Source: Halotia wernerae (GTDB lineage Bacteria; Cyanobacteriota; Cyanobacteriia; Cyanobacteriales; Nostocaceae). Taken from it: a stretch of DNA of 64,000 nucleotides. Below the pieces are notes generated by a model. That model worked only from the letters and a program-made list of their open reading frames with translations, did not search any database and was not told the DNA's origin. Every line of letters starts with the position of its first letter. The stretch's first letter is position 1. The stretch covers positions 10,696 to 74,695 of the forward strand of contig JAYGHB010000105.1 in the NCBI GenBank assembly GCA_034931985.1, written 5' to 3'. Shown here piece after piece: positions 26,414-35,249 of this stretch. Made by a program: the position numbers and the translations under genes.

Positions 26414-27490
26414 ATGACTGACTTATCACCCAACTCTCAAAATCCTGCCAATAATGATGCACAAGAGTTGCTGCGAAAGCTGCGGCAAAAGCAAGGTAAT
26501 TGGGTGGAATGGGGAATGGCGATTGCTTCCCTACAAAAATCTGGTTACAATCCTCAACAGATCTTTGAAGATACTGGATTTGAGCCGATTCAACAAAATC
26601 AGGTGATTGTTGGTTCTCAAGTTTACAATTCTTTAGAAAAGGGTGGAGCATCGGAGGCGACGCGATCGCATTACGCTACCAGAGGCAGTGATATTTTATA
26701 TGAGTTACGTTTGCTCACCCAAGAAGAACGAGCCGCCGCCGCTGAACTGACTTTCATTCATAAACTCGATGCTGATGAAGCGCGGGATGTCGCAAAAGCA
26801 ATTAAAGATTTCTCTCGTTTCCGTACTTTACCGGAAGGTTTTTCTAACCATCCAGGAGATGCTGTTGCTTATCAAGCATGGAAACTAGCACGTCAATATA
26901 CAGATTTACAAGAGCGATCGCGCCTAATTGCCAAAGGTTTGCGATTTGCTCATACACCCGCAGCCAGGAAACAAATTGAACAGTTACTAGTTGATTTTAC
27001 TGTTGTTTCCAAGCGCCCAGCCCCGATTTTACCTTTTTATAGATTTGAATCTGATGAGGACTTGCCTCGCATCTTACCAGTTGTGGGTGAGTTGCCATTA
27101 ACACCCAAAGATTTGCAAAGTGTACCTGTGGTAGAAGACATTCAACCATTTCGCTTAGTCAAGTTTGCAGGAGAGCAAGCTTGGGTTCCTTTACCAGGTT
27201 GGCAAGTGCTGCTGAATGCAGAAGATCCAGTAGTAATTTTGTGTAATAGCGATCGCATCCCCAATCAACCGCCAAGTCCACCCAAACCACTACTGTTAGT
27301 AATAGATCGCGCCCAACGCCAATGGGATGACTCTAGTTATTTTGTTGTTGACAACGATGGTGAATTAGATTTTCAGTGGTTTGAAACTGAACCAGAACTT
27401 CCTCTATTAGGGAAAATTATCGTGATTGTACGTCCTAAGAAAATCTTCGATGAAGAAATCACTAAGGATGCTTGGCAAATTGACGAATAA
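26414..27490 (+). CDS. raf1: Rubisco accumulation factor 1
   Basis: 358 residues from the ATG at 26414 (MTDLSPNSQ); an upstream in-frame ATG at 26393 would add seven residues. The N-terminal alpha domain (about 15-200) contains LLRKLRQKQGNWVEWG and RSHYATRGSDILYELRLL; the C-terminal beta domain (about 215-355) contains RFESDEDLPRILPVVGELP and WQVLLNAEDPVVIL. Both match Raf1 of cyanobacteria. Raf1 acts after GroEL, clamping RbcL dimers and promoting assembly of the RbcL8 core before RbcS displaces it. The rbc genes are not in the window. A palindromic repeat follows its stop. Confidence 0.93.
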   Translation: MTDLSPNSQNPANNDAQELLRKLRQKQGNWVEWGMAIASLQKSGYNPQQIFEDTGFEPIQQNQVIVGSQVYNSLEKGGASEATRSHYATRGSDILYELRLLTQEERAAAAELTFIHKLDADEARDVAKAIKDFSRFRTLPEGFSNHPGDAVAYQAWKLARQYTDLQERSRLIAKGLRFAHTPAARKQIEQLLVDFTVVSKRPAPILPFYRFESDEDLPRILPVVGELPLTPKDLQSVPVVEDIQPFRLVKFAGEQAWVPLPGWQVLLNAEDPVVILCNSDRIPNQPPSPPKPLLLVIDRAQRQWDDSSYFVVDNDGELDFQWFETEPELPLLGKIIVIVRPKKIFDEEITKDAWQIDE

Positions 27491-27502
27491 TCATCAAAGT
27501 AG

Positions 27503-27603
27503 GTTTGTAGTGAGGACTTTAGTCCTCTCTCCGAGACGCTATGCGGTAAGCGCAGCCATGCCCGCAGGGCTTTACAAAAAAGGCTAAAGCCCTTACTGCG
27601 AAA
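27503..27603. repeat. Palindromic repeat, family GTTTGTAGTAAGG, copy 2 of 3
   Basis: Starts GTTTGTAGTGAGGACTTTAG and ends GCCCTTACTGCGAAA; the arms are complementary with mismatches. The loop is larger than in the other copies and contains a GAGACGC...GCGCAG unit of the palindromic repeat type also seen at 9 kb. It lies directly after raf1 and could act as a transcript end. Confidence 0.6.
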
Positions 27604-27671
27604 TTATTTCAGCCAGCTTACTAAGTATTGCTGAGTTGAATTTGAGATTCAGCAAAGCCAAATCAGATAAC

Positions 27672-27703
27672 TTGACATAATATTTAGGTGTATGTACACT
27701 TAA
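27672..27703 (+). promoter_or_regulatory. Promoter with overlapping palindromic operator upstream of the MarR gene
   Basis: A consensus -35 TTGACA (27672-27677) and -10 TACACT (27695-27700) are separated by 17 bases. The palindrome GTGTATGTACAC overlaps the -10, so a protein bound there would block transcription. The same palindrome recurs at 28180-28198. The likely start of transcription falls at or within a few bases of the ATG at 27708. Confidence 0.65.
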
Positions 27704-27707
27704 GTTC

Positions 27708-28166
27708 ATGTCAAGCAAAATTAATCAATTAGTTCAACTCCAAAAAGTCCCAACTACCTGTACTTGCTTTCATTTACGCAAAGCATCTCGTGTAGTTACC
27801 CAAATTTTCGATGAAGTGTTGCAGCCAAGTGGAGTGTTAGTGAATCAGTTTACCCTGCTAGTTGCCATAAATCTAGCTGGCTCGGTAACAATCACGCACT
27901 TAGCCCAAGAATTAGTTATGGATAGAACCACCTTGACACGTAACCTCAAACCACTAGAAAGACAAGGATTTATTCAAATTCAGCCAGGTCAAGATCAGCG
28001 GATGCGGGTTATAAGTTTAACAGATCAAGGACAGGTAGTTTTAGCACAAGCACTGCCACTGTGGGAGCAAGCCCAAAGTCGAATTATAGAGCAATTAGGG
28101 CAAGAACAGTGGAATGTATTGTTATCTGGGTTATCTAATACAGTTTCCTTGCTTCGTAACAGCTAA
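27708..28166 (+). CDS. MarR family transcriptional regulator
   Basis: 152 residues. Winged helix-turn-helix at about 50-110: TITHLAQELVMDRTTLTRNL is the recognition region, and the wing carries DQRMRVISLTDQG. N- and C-terminal helices form the dimer interface. Two cysteines at the start (TTCTCFHLRKASR) may be redox-sensitive, as in some MarR proteins; this is inference. No Shine-Dalgarno precedes the ATG, and the -10 element ends seven bases before it, which suggests a leaderless or very short-leader mRNA. Matching palindromes in front of this gene and the next suggest autorepression and control of the downstream iron-sulfur gene. Confidence 0.88.
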   Translation: MSSKINQLVQLQKVPTTCTCFHLRKASRVVTQIFDEVLQPSGVLVNQFTLLVAINLAGSVTITHLAQELVMDRTTLTRNLKPLERQGFIQIQPGQDQRMRVISLTDQGQVVLAQALPLWEQAQSRIIEQLGQEQWNVLLSGLSNTVSLLRNS

Positions 28167-28179
28167 ATTTTTTCATTAA

Positions 28180-28198
28180 AAGGTGTATATACACTTAA
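28180..28198 (+). promoter_or_regulatory. Second copy of the palindromic operator, upstream of the iron-sulfur/SCP2 gene
   Basis: AAGGTGTATATACACTTAA, nearly identical to the site at 27685-27703 (TAGGTGTATGTACACTTAA). The core GTGTATATACAC is a perfect palindrome. It lies 20 bases before the ATG at 28218, between the MarR gene and its probable target. Confidence 0.7.
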
Positions 28199-28217
28199 CT
28201 TAACTAGGAGAAACTAG

Positions 28218-29555
28218 ATGTCTAAATTCGATAACCATCCAACAGTAAAACAGCTACGTGAACGAGATGCATTGAATAATTTACCCGCTTCACCTGTAGA
28301 TGCTGATTGGCTACGTCAGCTATGTTTGGAGATGGGTGCAGATGACGTTGGTTTTGTAGAGATTGACAGACCAGAGATAGCAGACCAGCACCAGGATATC
28401 CTTGCTGCTTTTCCACCGACAAAAACCTTAGTTAGTTTTGTATGTCGGATGAACCGAGAGAATGTGCGTTCTCCAGCGCGGTCAGTCGCTAACGTGGAAT
28501 TTCATACTACAGGGGATGAGGTTAACCAGATTGCTCGTGAAATTGTAGCAACTCTTGAGCAAAAAGGTATCCGAGCTTTAAATCCAGCAATGGGTTTTCC
28601 GATGGAAATGGATCGCTTCCCCGGCAAAATTTGGGTTGTTTCCCATAAACCTGTAGCTGTAGCCGCAGGATTAGGTCACATGGGTATTCACCGCAACGTC
28701 ATTCATCCCAAATTTGGCAACTTTATTTTACTAGGGACAATTTTGATAGACGCTGAAGTTACAGCATATAACAAACCAATTGACTATAATCCCTGTTTAG
28801 AATGTAAGCTGTGTGTCATAGCTTGTCCTGTGGGAGCTATTGGTACAGATGGTCACTTCAACTTCTCAGCTTGTTATACCCATAACTATCGGGAATTTAT
28901 GGGAGGATTTACAGACTGGGTAGAAGATATTGCTGAAAGTAAAAGCGATCGCGAATATCGTCAGAAAGTGAATGATTCAGAATCAGCATCAATGTGGCAA
29001 AGTCTGGCTTTCAAATCAAATTACAAAGCAGCATATTGTATGGCTGCTTGTCCAGCAGGGGAAGATGTAATTGGTCAATTTTTGAGAGATAAGAAAGGGT
29101 TTGTGCAGGAAATAGTTAAACCTTTACAAGATAAAGCAGAAACTATCTATGTTGTTCCTGGTTCCGATGCTCAAGACCATGTAAAAAAAAGGTTTCCTCA
29201 CAAACAAATCAAGCAAATTGGTAATGGTATTCGCCCTTCTTCCATTCAGGGGTTTTTATCTGGATTGCCTTTATTATTTCAGCGTCATCAATCAAAAGGC
29301 TTGAATGCTACTTATCACTTCACATTCTTTGGTGCAGAGAAATGTCAAGCAACAGTGATTATTCAGAATAAAACAATTCAGGTACAGAACAGTCATATTG
29401 GTACAGCCAATATTCATATTATTGCCGATAGCGATACTTGGTTGCGTTTTTTAGCTAAAGAACAGAATATTATTTGGGCAATAGTGCGAAGGAAGATTCG
29501 GATTAGGGGGTCACTGAAATTACTTCAGGCTTTTGGTAAGTGCTTTCCTTCATAA
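28218..29555 (+). CDS. 4Fe-4S (QueG-like reductase) protein fused to an SCP2-like domain
   Basis: 445 residues with ribosome site AGGAG before the ATG. The central part has a ferredoxin motif CLECKLCVIACPVGAIG (about 193-209) and a second cysteine set (CYTHN; YCMAACPAG), as in epoxyqueuosine-reductase-like and reductive-dehalogenase-like proteins. GLGHMGIHRNVIHP near 152-165 matches the conserved GLG(x)xG(x)H region of that group. The C-terminal ~100 residues (FTFFGAEKCQATVII to the end) look like an SCP2 sterol-carrier domain, which binds lipids or other hydrophobic ligands. The combination suggests electron transfer to a hydrophobic substrate. Probably controlled by the adjacent MarR protein. 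The reaction is unknown. Confidence 0.8.
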   Translation: MSKFDNHPTVKQLRERDALNNLPASPVDADWLRQLCLEMGADDVGFVEIDRPEIADQHQDILAAFPPTKTLVSFVCRMNRENVRSPARSVANVEFHTTGDEVNQIAREIVATLEQKGIRALNPAMGFPMEMDRFPGKIWVVSHKPVAVAAGLGHMGIHRNVIHPKFGNFILLGTILIDAEVTAYNKPIDYNPCLECKLCVIACPVGAIGTDGHFNFSACYTHNYREFMGGFTDWVEDIAESKSDREYRQKVNDSESASMWQSLAFKSNYKAAYCMAACPAGEDVIGQFLRDKKGFVQEIVKPLQDKAETIYVVPGSDAQDHVKKRFPHKQIKQIGNGIRPSSIQGFLSGLPLLFQRHQSKGLNATYHFTFFGAEKCQATVIIQNKTIQVQNSHIGTANIHIIADSDTWLRFLAKEQNIIWAIVRRKIRIRGSLKLLQAFGKCFPS

Positions 29556-31217
29556 GTTGCGGAAATTAGCATTACTGCAACGATAAAGCTGATAGGGAAT
29601 ACCTATACGATAGTGCTGTGTGGGATCTATAGTGCAGGTAGTTTGCCCAGAAAGTGCTACCTGCTTTGGATAGTCTCGTCTTCTCATTCCAGGGCCAACT
29701 ATCCATAAATTCAATTTAGATGCTTTTGGTACAGGTATTTGATCAAGCTTGTTCCATAAAACAGCTAAATCAGGTTTTTTATCTAACAAAGCAAAACTAT
29801 CCGAGTGAATTACAGATGCACTTGTAGAACTCCTAACTTTTTCTAATGCCAAGGCAAAACTTAATCCTAAGGCTATATCCTGATTATTGCTGTAGCCTAC
29901 CACTAGTATGACTGGTATAGCAGGTTCTAAATTGATGTTTTGGGCAACTTTTTCAGGCTGAAATGGTTTTTGAAAAGCTAAATTATAAACTATAAAAATA
30001 CAACTAATTAAACCAATAAATAAAAGTATGAATTTTGACTTTTGACTTGTGTTAACACTAGCTGCGAGGAGGGCGCAAAAACTGGGATAGTAAACAAAAG
30101 CGTAGCGAGGAACAGCAGTAATATCTTTATCTAATAAATAAACAATAGCAAAAAATTGGAATATGACAAAAATAGTGAAACTTAAAAGTGTAAGTGTTGC
30201 TAAATGAGTTCTATCTTGTAACCACAATATTTTTAAACCTTTGAATATTTGTTGCCCTACCCAAATGGCAAAACTCACCATTAACAATCCACAAATAGCT
30301 GTAATTAATGGAGGCTGATTTTCCACAGGTAAAGCAATTACCATCAACACCCAGCTAATTAGAGTTTGATATAGGGGTGCAATAAAATTAGGAGACGGCA
30401 ACCAATTGGTTTCTGAACTTTGAAAATGATGCCATGTCACTAGTAACCAGGGAACAAAGCTAATTACTACTCCACTGGTTGAGAGAATAAGAGCAAGCCA
30501 AATTTGGCGTTGATTTGTTATTTTTGGCTTACCCCAGGATATCAATACAAGTAATGTGGCAATTTCAGCAACGAAAGCCAGCACAAAAAAATAGTGAACA
30601 TAAAGACCAATACTATTAATAATTGTCCATAAAATCCAAACCCAAATTTTTAAGCGTTGCTCCTCAAAGATATCTCGCTGAATTTGCATGAGTCCCAATA
30701 ATGATAAAGTAATTAGGAACATGGGCATGGTGTAATGGCGTGCTTCTTGGGAAAGGTAAACAGCAAAGGGCGAAACAGCCATAATTAATGCTGCAATGAT
30801 TCCAGATGTAGGAGAAAAGGCAATGCGATTGACACCATAAATTGCCGCGATCGCACCTACACCAAATAAAGCTGGTAGCGATCGCAATTTTTCTACCCAC
30901 TCTGAACCCAAGGGAGTCATCCACCCCAACCATCTGTACATTCCACAAAAAAACAGCGGCGGATGGGTAGACTGATTAGCAACGTTTTCGGCAATTTGAT
31001 GACAACTTACCCCAGGCTGGAATGTAAAAATTTCCTGCACTCGTTCAAGAGGAAATGCCACGTTCAAAGGCAAATCATGGTAATTTTTACCCAAACTAAA
31101 AATTGCAGTAATTACCTCATCCATCCACAGGGGTTTTAAATCTAAATGCCAAAAGCGCAAAACAGCACCCAGGGCGATCGCCCCAGCTAAACTTAGATAA
31201 TGTCTGGAATTTGTCAT
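29550..31217 (-). CDS. Glycosyltransferase family 39 (ArnT/PMT-like) integral membrane protein
   Basis: 555 residues with about eleven hydrophobic segments. The N-terminal region AVLRFWHLDLKPLWMDEVI carries the acidic loop (DE) that binds the lipid-linked sugar donor in GT39 enzymes. HPPLFFCGMYRWLGW and FAVYLSQEARHYTMPMF (about 155-171) are also family-typical. Such proteins transfer sugars from polyprenyl-phosphate donors to proteins or glycolipids at the outer face of the plasma membrane. The acceptor cannot be told. Its stop overlaps the stop of the convergent SCP2 fusion gene by six bases. Confidence 0.85.
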   Translation of the reverse strand: MTNSRHYLSLAGAIALGAVLRFWHLDLKPLWMDEVITAIFSLGKNYHDLPLNVAFPLERVQEIFTFQPGVSCHQIAENVANQSTHPPLFFCGMYRWLGWMTPLGSEWVEKLRSLPALFGVGAIAAIYGVNRIAFSPTSGIIAALIMAVSPFAVYLSQEARHYTMPMFLITLSLLGLMQIQRDIFEEQRLKIWVWILWTIINSIGLYVHYFFVLAFVAEIATLLVLISWGKPKITNQRQIWLALILSTSGVVISFVPWLLVTWHHFQSSETNWLPSPNFIAPLYQTLISWVLMVIALPVENQPPLITAICGLLMVSFAIWVGQQIFKGLKILWLQDRTHLATLTLLSFTIFVIFQFFAIVYLLDKDITAVPRYAFVYYPSFCALLAASVNTSQKSKFILLFIGLISCIFIVYNLAFQKPFQPEKVAQNINLEPAIPVILVVGYSNNQDIALGLSFALALEKVRSSTSASVIHSDSFALLDKKPDLAVLWNKLDQIPVPKASKLNLWIVGPGMRRRDYPKQVALSGQTTCTIDPTQHYRIGIPYQLYRCSNANFRNL

Positions 31218-31282
31218 TATTTAGCTATTAGTAATCCATTAAAATAGTGATCTGTCTGATTAATTATGATGGTGATACATAA

Positions 31283-31339
31283 TTTGTAGTAAGGACTTTA
31301 GTCCTTGATTTTTTAAGCACTAAAGTCCTTACTACGAAC
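31283..31339. repeat. Palindromic repeat, family GTTTGTAGTAAGG, copy 3 of 3
   Basis: Arms TTTGTAGTAAGGACTTTAG and CTAAAGTCCTTACTACGAA are an almost perfect inverted repeat around a short AT-rich loop. It lies in the divergent region between the GT39 gene and the helicase gene. Confidence 0.75.
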
Positions 31340-31382
31340 CAAGATATAGTTTGATAACTCAATTTAAAATCTTAAATTTTAT

Positions 31383-33779
31383 ATGTCAGATGATAATTTT
31401 ACCGTTACTGTGGCTCAAGAATCTCTATTATCTCAGCGATCGCCTGCTAATTCTCTGGGGGAGAAGAGTTTAAAAATTCGCAATAGTCTCCGCCAAGGAC
31501 AACAACAAATGGCTGACTGGGAATCTGGGCCACTGGCTGTTTCTGCGGTTCCTGGGGCTGGTAAATCTACGGGGATGGCGGCGGCGGCGGCGATCGCGAT
31601 CGCTCGTCAGTATGAAAATTCTGCCACGTCACGCTTATCTTCTCGCCGTCAAATTGTAGTTGTGACTTTTACTCGCTCTGCTGCTGCCAATATTAAAGCA
31701 AAAATCCGCAAATATTTAAAAGATGATTTAGCTTTACCCCAGACTGGCTTTGCTGTCTATACTTTGCATGGTCTGGCATTAAATATTGCCAGTCGCCACC
31801 CTGATTTATCAGGTTTACAGTTAGAAAATGTCACATTAATCACGCCTAGTCAAAGCCACCGCTTCATTCGCACAGCCGTAGAACAATGGATTAATAACAA
31901 TCCGAGGCGTTATTTACGTTTGTTAGAAGGTCATCAATTTGACGGGGAAGAAACAGAAAGATTACGCCGCCAGTCGGTCTTGCGAACAGAAGTTTTACCG
32001 GATTTAGCTACTACAGTTATTCATGAAGCTAAAAGTTCTGGTATCCTGCCAGAAAAGCTACGGGATTGGAGTCAACAAACCACAGACGAATATGCAATTT
32101 TGCGAGTAGCGGCGGGGTTGTATGAGCAATATCAAAATCTGATGCGATCGCGTGAGTTTATTGACTACGACGATATGATTTTAGCCGCGCTGCGTGTTCT
32201 TGAAAACGACAGCGCTCGTCGCATCGAGCAAAACCAAGTTTTCGCCGTCTTTGAAGACGAAGCCCAAGATTCTAGTCCTCTACAGACGCAACTGTTAGAG
32301 ATTTTGGCCAGTGACTTAACAGGGGAAAACGAGAAAAATTCTCCTCCTAATTCAGCACTCAATTTAGTACGAGTAGGCGACCCCAACCAAGCAATTAACT
32401 CGACTTTTACCCCAGCCGATCCGATTTATTTCCGGCAATTTTGTGAAGAGTGCGATCGCCTAGAAAGATTAGCAACAATGGATCAAGCTGGTCGGAGTAC
32501 TAGAATTATTCTTGAAGCTGCTAACTTTGCTTTGCAATGGGTAAATAGCTTTTATGGCAGTCAAGGGAAAGTAAAAATGTCTCCTCTTCCCTTCCGTCCT
32601 CAGACCATCCATCCTGTTGGTGTTAATGATCCTCAACCTAATGCTAACCCAGCGCCTGTAGGAAAGGGATTAGAAATTTACAATCCTCGTGATATTCATC
32701 ACACGGTTGAATTGATTTCCCAAAGAGTGATTGAGTTATTTGCCGAAGATCCGACAAAAATTAGTGCAGCAATTTTAGTTAGAGAAAATCGTCAAGGTCG
32801 GTGGTTAGCAGAGGTTTTGAATCCTGTATGCAAAGAGCATAATATTACACTTTACGATGTCGGAGAACGCGATCGCCGTTCTCATATCCCCCAAGAAATT
32901 TTGGCATTATTGCAATTTTGTGATCGCCCCCATTCCCCTGATTACCTCAAAGCTGCTCTAGAAGCCTTGGTGCAACGTCAATTAATTCCTACCCAAGACC
33001 TCAACGCCTTGGCTAGTCTTCCAGAAGATTTTTTGTATCCTGGCCCTTTAGCTCCCCCCCAGTCAGAAGCAGTACAAAAAGCCTCCCATTTGTGCCGCAG
33101 TTTACTCCGCGCTCGGTTGGAACTACCTCTGTACCAGCTAATTTCCTTTCTAGCTTTGGTGTTAAATTACGACCAAGCAGAACTCGCAACCGCTGACAAA
33201 CTAGCAGAACGAGTCAATCAGCAAATAGCTGGTAACAGTTCAATGGGGGCAATATTGTCAGTCTTAAGTGAAATCGTGAGTTCCGAAAGATTTGAACCGG
33301 TAGAAACAGAAGACTTAGAAGCGCGTTACACCCGTACTGGTCAACTGACCATTATTACCATGCACAAAGCTAAAGGTCTGGATTGGGACTATGTTTTCAT
33401 TCCCTTTCTGCATGAAAACTTGATTCCTGGTCGGTTTTGGATTCCTCCCCAAAGCCAGTTTTTAGGCGATTTTACTTTATCAGAAGTGGCTCGCGCTCAA
33501 ATTCGCGCTGCTCTCCACGGAGAATCGGAAATACCAGATGTTAGCCAGGCTTGGGAACAATCCAAACACCTAAAAACTTCTGAGGAGTATCGTTTACTTT
33601 ATGTTGCTATGACACGGGCGAAACGATTATTGTGGATGTCTGCGGCACAAAAAGCACCTTTTACCTGGAGCAAACCGGAGAATTTACAAGAGCAAGCGCC
33701 TTGTCCTGTGTTTGGAGCATTAAAGCGACAGTTTCCTGAATGTCTAGTACAACATGGCGGAAATAAACCTACTATCTAA
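31383..33779 (+). CDS. UvrD/PcrA-like superfamily 1 ATP-dependent helicase
   Basis: 798 residues. SF1A motifs in order: Q-like motif LRQGQQQMADW, Walker A AVPGAGKST (about 57-65), motif Ia VVTFTRSAAANIKAKI, Walker B VFEDEAQDSSPLQ (about 289-301), motif III VGDPNQAINSTFTPADP (about 334-350), motif V TIITMHKAKGLDWDYVF (about 657-673) and motif VI LLYVAMTRAKRLLW (about 738-751). This set is complete for a 3'-5' DNA helicase. The long, less conserved 1B/2B regions differ from classical UvrD, so the role (repair, recombination, or other) is uncertain. It starts at the ATG at 31383 and is transcribed alone. Confidence 0.9.
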   Translation: MSDDNFTVTVAQESLLSQRSPANSLGEKSLKIRNSLRQGQQQMADWESGPLAVSAVPGAGKSTGMAAAAAIAIARQYENSATSRLSSRRQIVVVTFTRSAAANIKAKIRKYLKDDLALPQTGFAVYTLHGLALNIASRHPDLSGLQLENVTLITPSQSHRFIRTAVEQWINNNPRRYLRLLEGHQFDGEETERLRRQSVLRTEVLPDLATTVIHEAKSSGILPEKLRDWSQQTTDEYAILRVAAGLYEQYQNLMRSREFIDYDDMILAALRVLENDSARRIEQNQVFAVFEDEAQDSSPLQTQLLEILASDLTGENEKNSPPNSALNLVRVGDPNQAINSTFTPADPIYFRQFCEECDRLERLATMDQAGRSTRIILEAANFALQWVNSFYGSQGKVKMSPLPFRPQTIHPVGVNDPQPNANPAPVGKGLEIYNPRDIHHTVELISQRVIELFAEDPTKISAAILVRENRQGRWLAEVLNPVCKEHNITLYDVGERDRRSHIPQEILALLQFCDRPHSPDYLKAALEALVQRQLIPTQDLNALASLPEDFLYPGPLAPPQSEAVQKASHLCRSLLRARLELPLYQLISFLALVLNYDQAELATADKLAERVNQQIAGNSSMGAILSVLSEIVSSERFEPVETEDLEARYTRTGQLTIITMHKAKGLDWDYVFIPFLHENLIPGRFWIPPQSQFLGDFTLSEVARAQIRAALHGESEIPDVSQAWEQSKHLKTSEEYRLLYVAMTRAKRLLWMSAAQKAPFTWSKPENLQEQAPCPVFGALKRQFPECLVQHGGNKPTI

Positions 33780-33861
33780 AGCAGACAAAAAGCTCACGGT
33801 GTAAGACTTCTTTCTTTTGCCTTTTGACTTTTTACTTTTTACTTTTGCTTTCTCGTACTAG

Positions 33862-33941
33862 TTATAGCGATAGCCAGTTAGTTTAGGACATAAACTGATC
33901 ATAAAACCCGGACACCAACAGACTTTCAAACCTCTCCCCTG
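33862..33941. repeat. 80-bp dispersed repeat, copy 2 (copy 1 at 9071-9150)
   Basis: Shares GCCAGTTAG, TTAGGACATAAACTGA and GACTTTCAA in the same order with the copy at 9 kb. Located between the convergent helicase and hydroxyacid dehydrogenase genes. Confidence 0.6.
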
Positions 33942-33995
33942 CTATAAGTTCTCGATGATGCCACAACAAGCGATTTGAAAACAGCTGATATCAAG

Positions 33996-35021
33996 TTATG
34001 CGATCGCTCTTTTTCGACTTCCTGCGACAACGTTTTGGGGTTTGCCTTGGGTAAATGCGATAATATTTTCAACAGTTGTATCTAAAATGCGCTGTACTGC
34101 TTCGCGGGTGTTAAAGGCACTATGGGGTGTGATAATCACATTTCGCAGGCGCAACAGAATATGGTCTGCTAGCAGCGCTTCTAAATTGTGCTGTTTACGA
34201 TAAAAGGAGCGCAGCAATTCTGCTTCTTCTCGCATGACAGGTTCTTCGGGTAACACATCTAGACCAACTGCTAAGACTTTATTATCTGCTATGGCATGGA
34301 GTAAGGCTTGAATATCGATCACACTACCGCGAGATGTGTTAATCAAGACTACGCCATCTTTCATTTTGGCAAACTGCTCAGCAGAAATCAAATGATACGT
34401 TTTTGCGTTTCCTGGAACGTGCAGGGTAATAATATCAGCTATTGATAAAACTTCATCCATTGTGGCATAACGAAATCCCAATTTGGAGGCTAATTCTTGG
34501 TTGGGCTTGATATCAAATGCGACAACCTCCATTTTGAATCCTTTAGCAATTTCAATCACGCATTTCCCAATGTTACCCGTACCAATCAAGCCCAAAGTTT
34601 TACCATGCAGGTCAAAACCTTGAAGTCCATCCAAAGAAAAGTCTCCTTTGCGAGTGCGGTCAATGGCTTCTGGAAGTTTATGCGTGATCGCTAGCAACAG
34701 TCCAAAAACATGTTCAGCTACGGTATTCTCTCCATAGGTGGGGACGTTGCACACCATGATGTCGTGTTCTTGGCAATAATTGGTGTCAATATGGTCACAA
34801 CCTGTTGAACGCGTAGCAATAAGTTGTAAATTTTTGAATTGCTTGAGGATATCCGCACTGAGATCGGAGTAGATGAAGACTGAAACTACATCTGCATCTT
34901 GATATTGGTTGATATTATCTTGAGTTAGCCGTTCTGGTAAAAATTTAATTTGATGTTCGGTATTTAACTCTTTAAAAGTTTGGCGTTCCCATTCTTCTAA
35001 TTCAAAAATTACTATTTTCAT
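33996..35021 (-). CDS. D-2-hydroxyacid dehydrogenase (second copy)
   Basis: 341 residues. NAD-binding motif GLIGTGNIGKCVIEIA (about 146-161); catalytic Arg in INTSRGSVID, Glu in GLDVLPEEPV and His in IITPHSAFN. An extra segment RSFYRKQHNLEALLADHIL precedes the catalytic His. That insertion and the ATRSTGCDHID motif fit the D-lactate dehydrogenase side of the family, but the sequence differs clearly from the copy at 13736-14761. The substrate could be pyruvate, phosphite or another 2-oxoacid-type molecule; it is not determinable here. It is divergent from the N-ATPase operon, with about 230 bases between them. Confidence 0.88.
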   Translation of the reverse strand: MKIVIFELEEWERQTFKELNTEHQIKFLPERLTQDNINQYQDADVVSVFIYSDLSADILKQFKNLQLIATRSTGCDHIDTNYCQEHDIMVCNVPTYGENTVAEHVFGLLLAITHKLPEAIDRTRKGDFSLDGLQGFDLHGKTLGLIGTGNIGKCVIEIAKGFKMEVVAFDIKPNQELASKLGFRYATMDEVLSIADIITLHVPGNAKTYHLISAEQFAKMKDGVVLINTSRGSVIDIQALLHAIADNKVLAVGLDVLPEEPVMREEAELLRSFYRKQHNLEALLADHILLRLRNVIITPHSAFNTREAVQRILDTTVENIIAFTQGKPQNVVAGSRKRAIA

Positions 35022-35249
35022 TATTAATTAAGAGTTTCTTAAACTTACTTACAAAGATCTCGTGTCTAGTTTAGATAAGTTTATCTGCAAAATTATCAAC
35101 CCTGAGATGTAAAAATTAATATCTTTCAAATAGAGGATGAATTAAATCCCTACACTGCTTTAGACGTATTAGAAGGTCGGCACACAAGTATAATAAGTGA
35201 GCAGGTAAGATTTCAAAAAGGTGTTGATAGGTAGTGGAAATCTCAGTTA

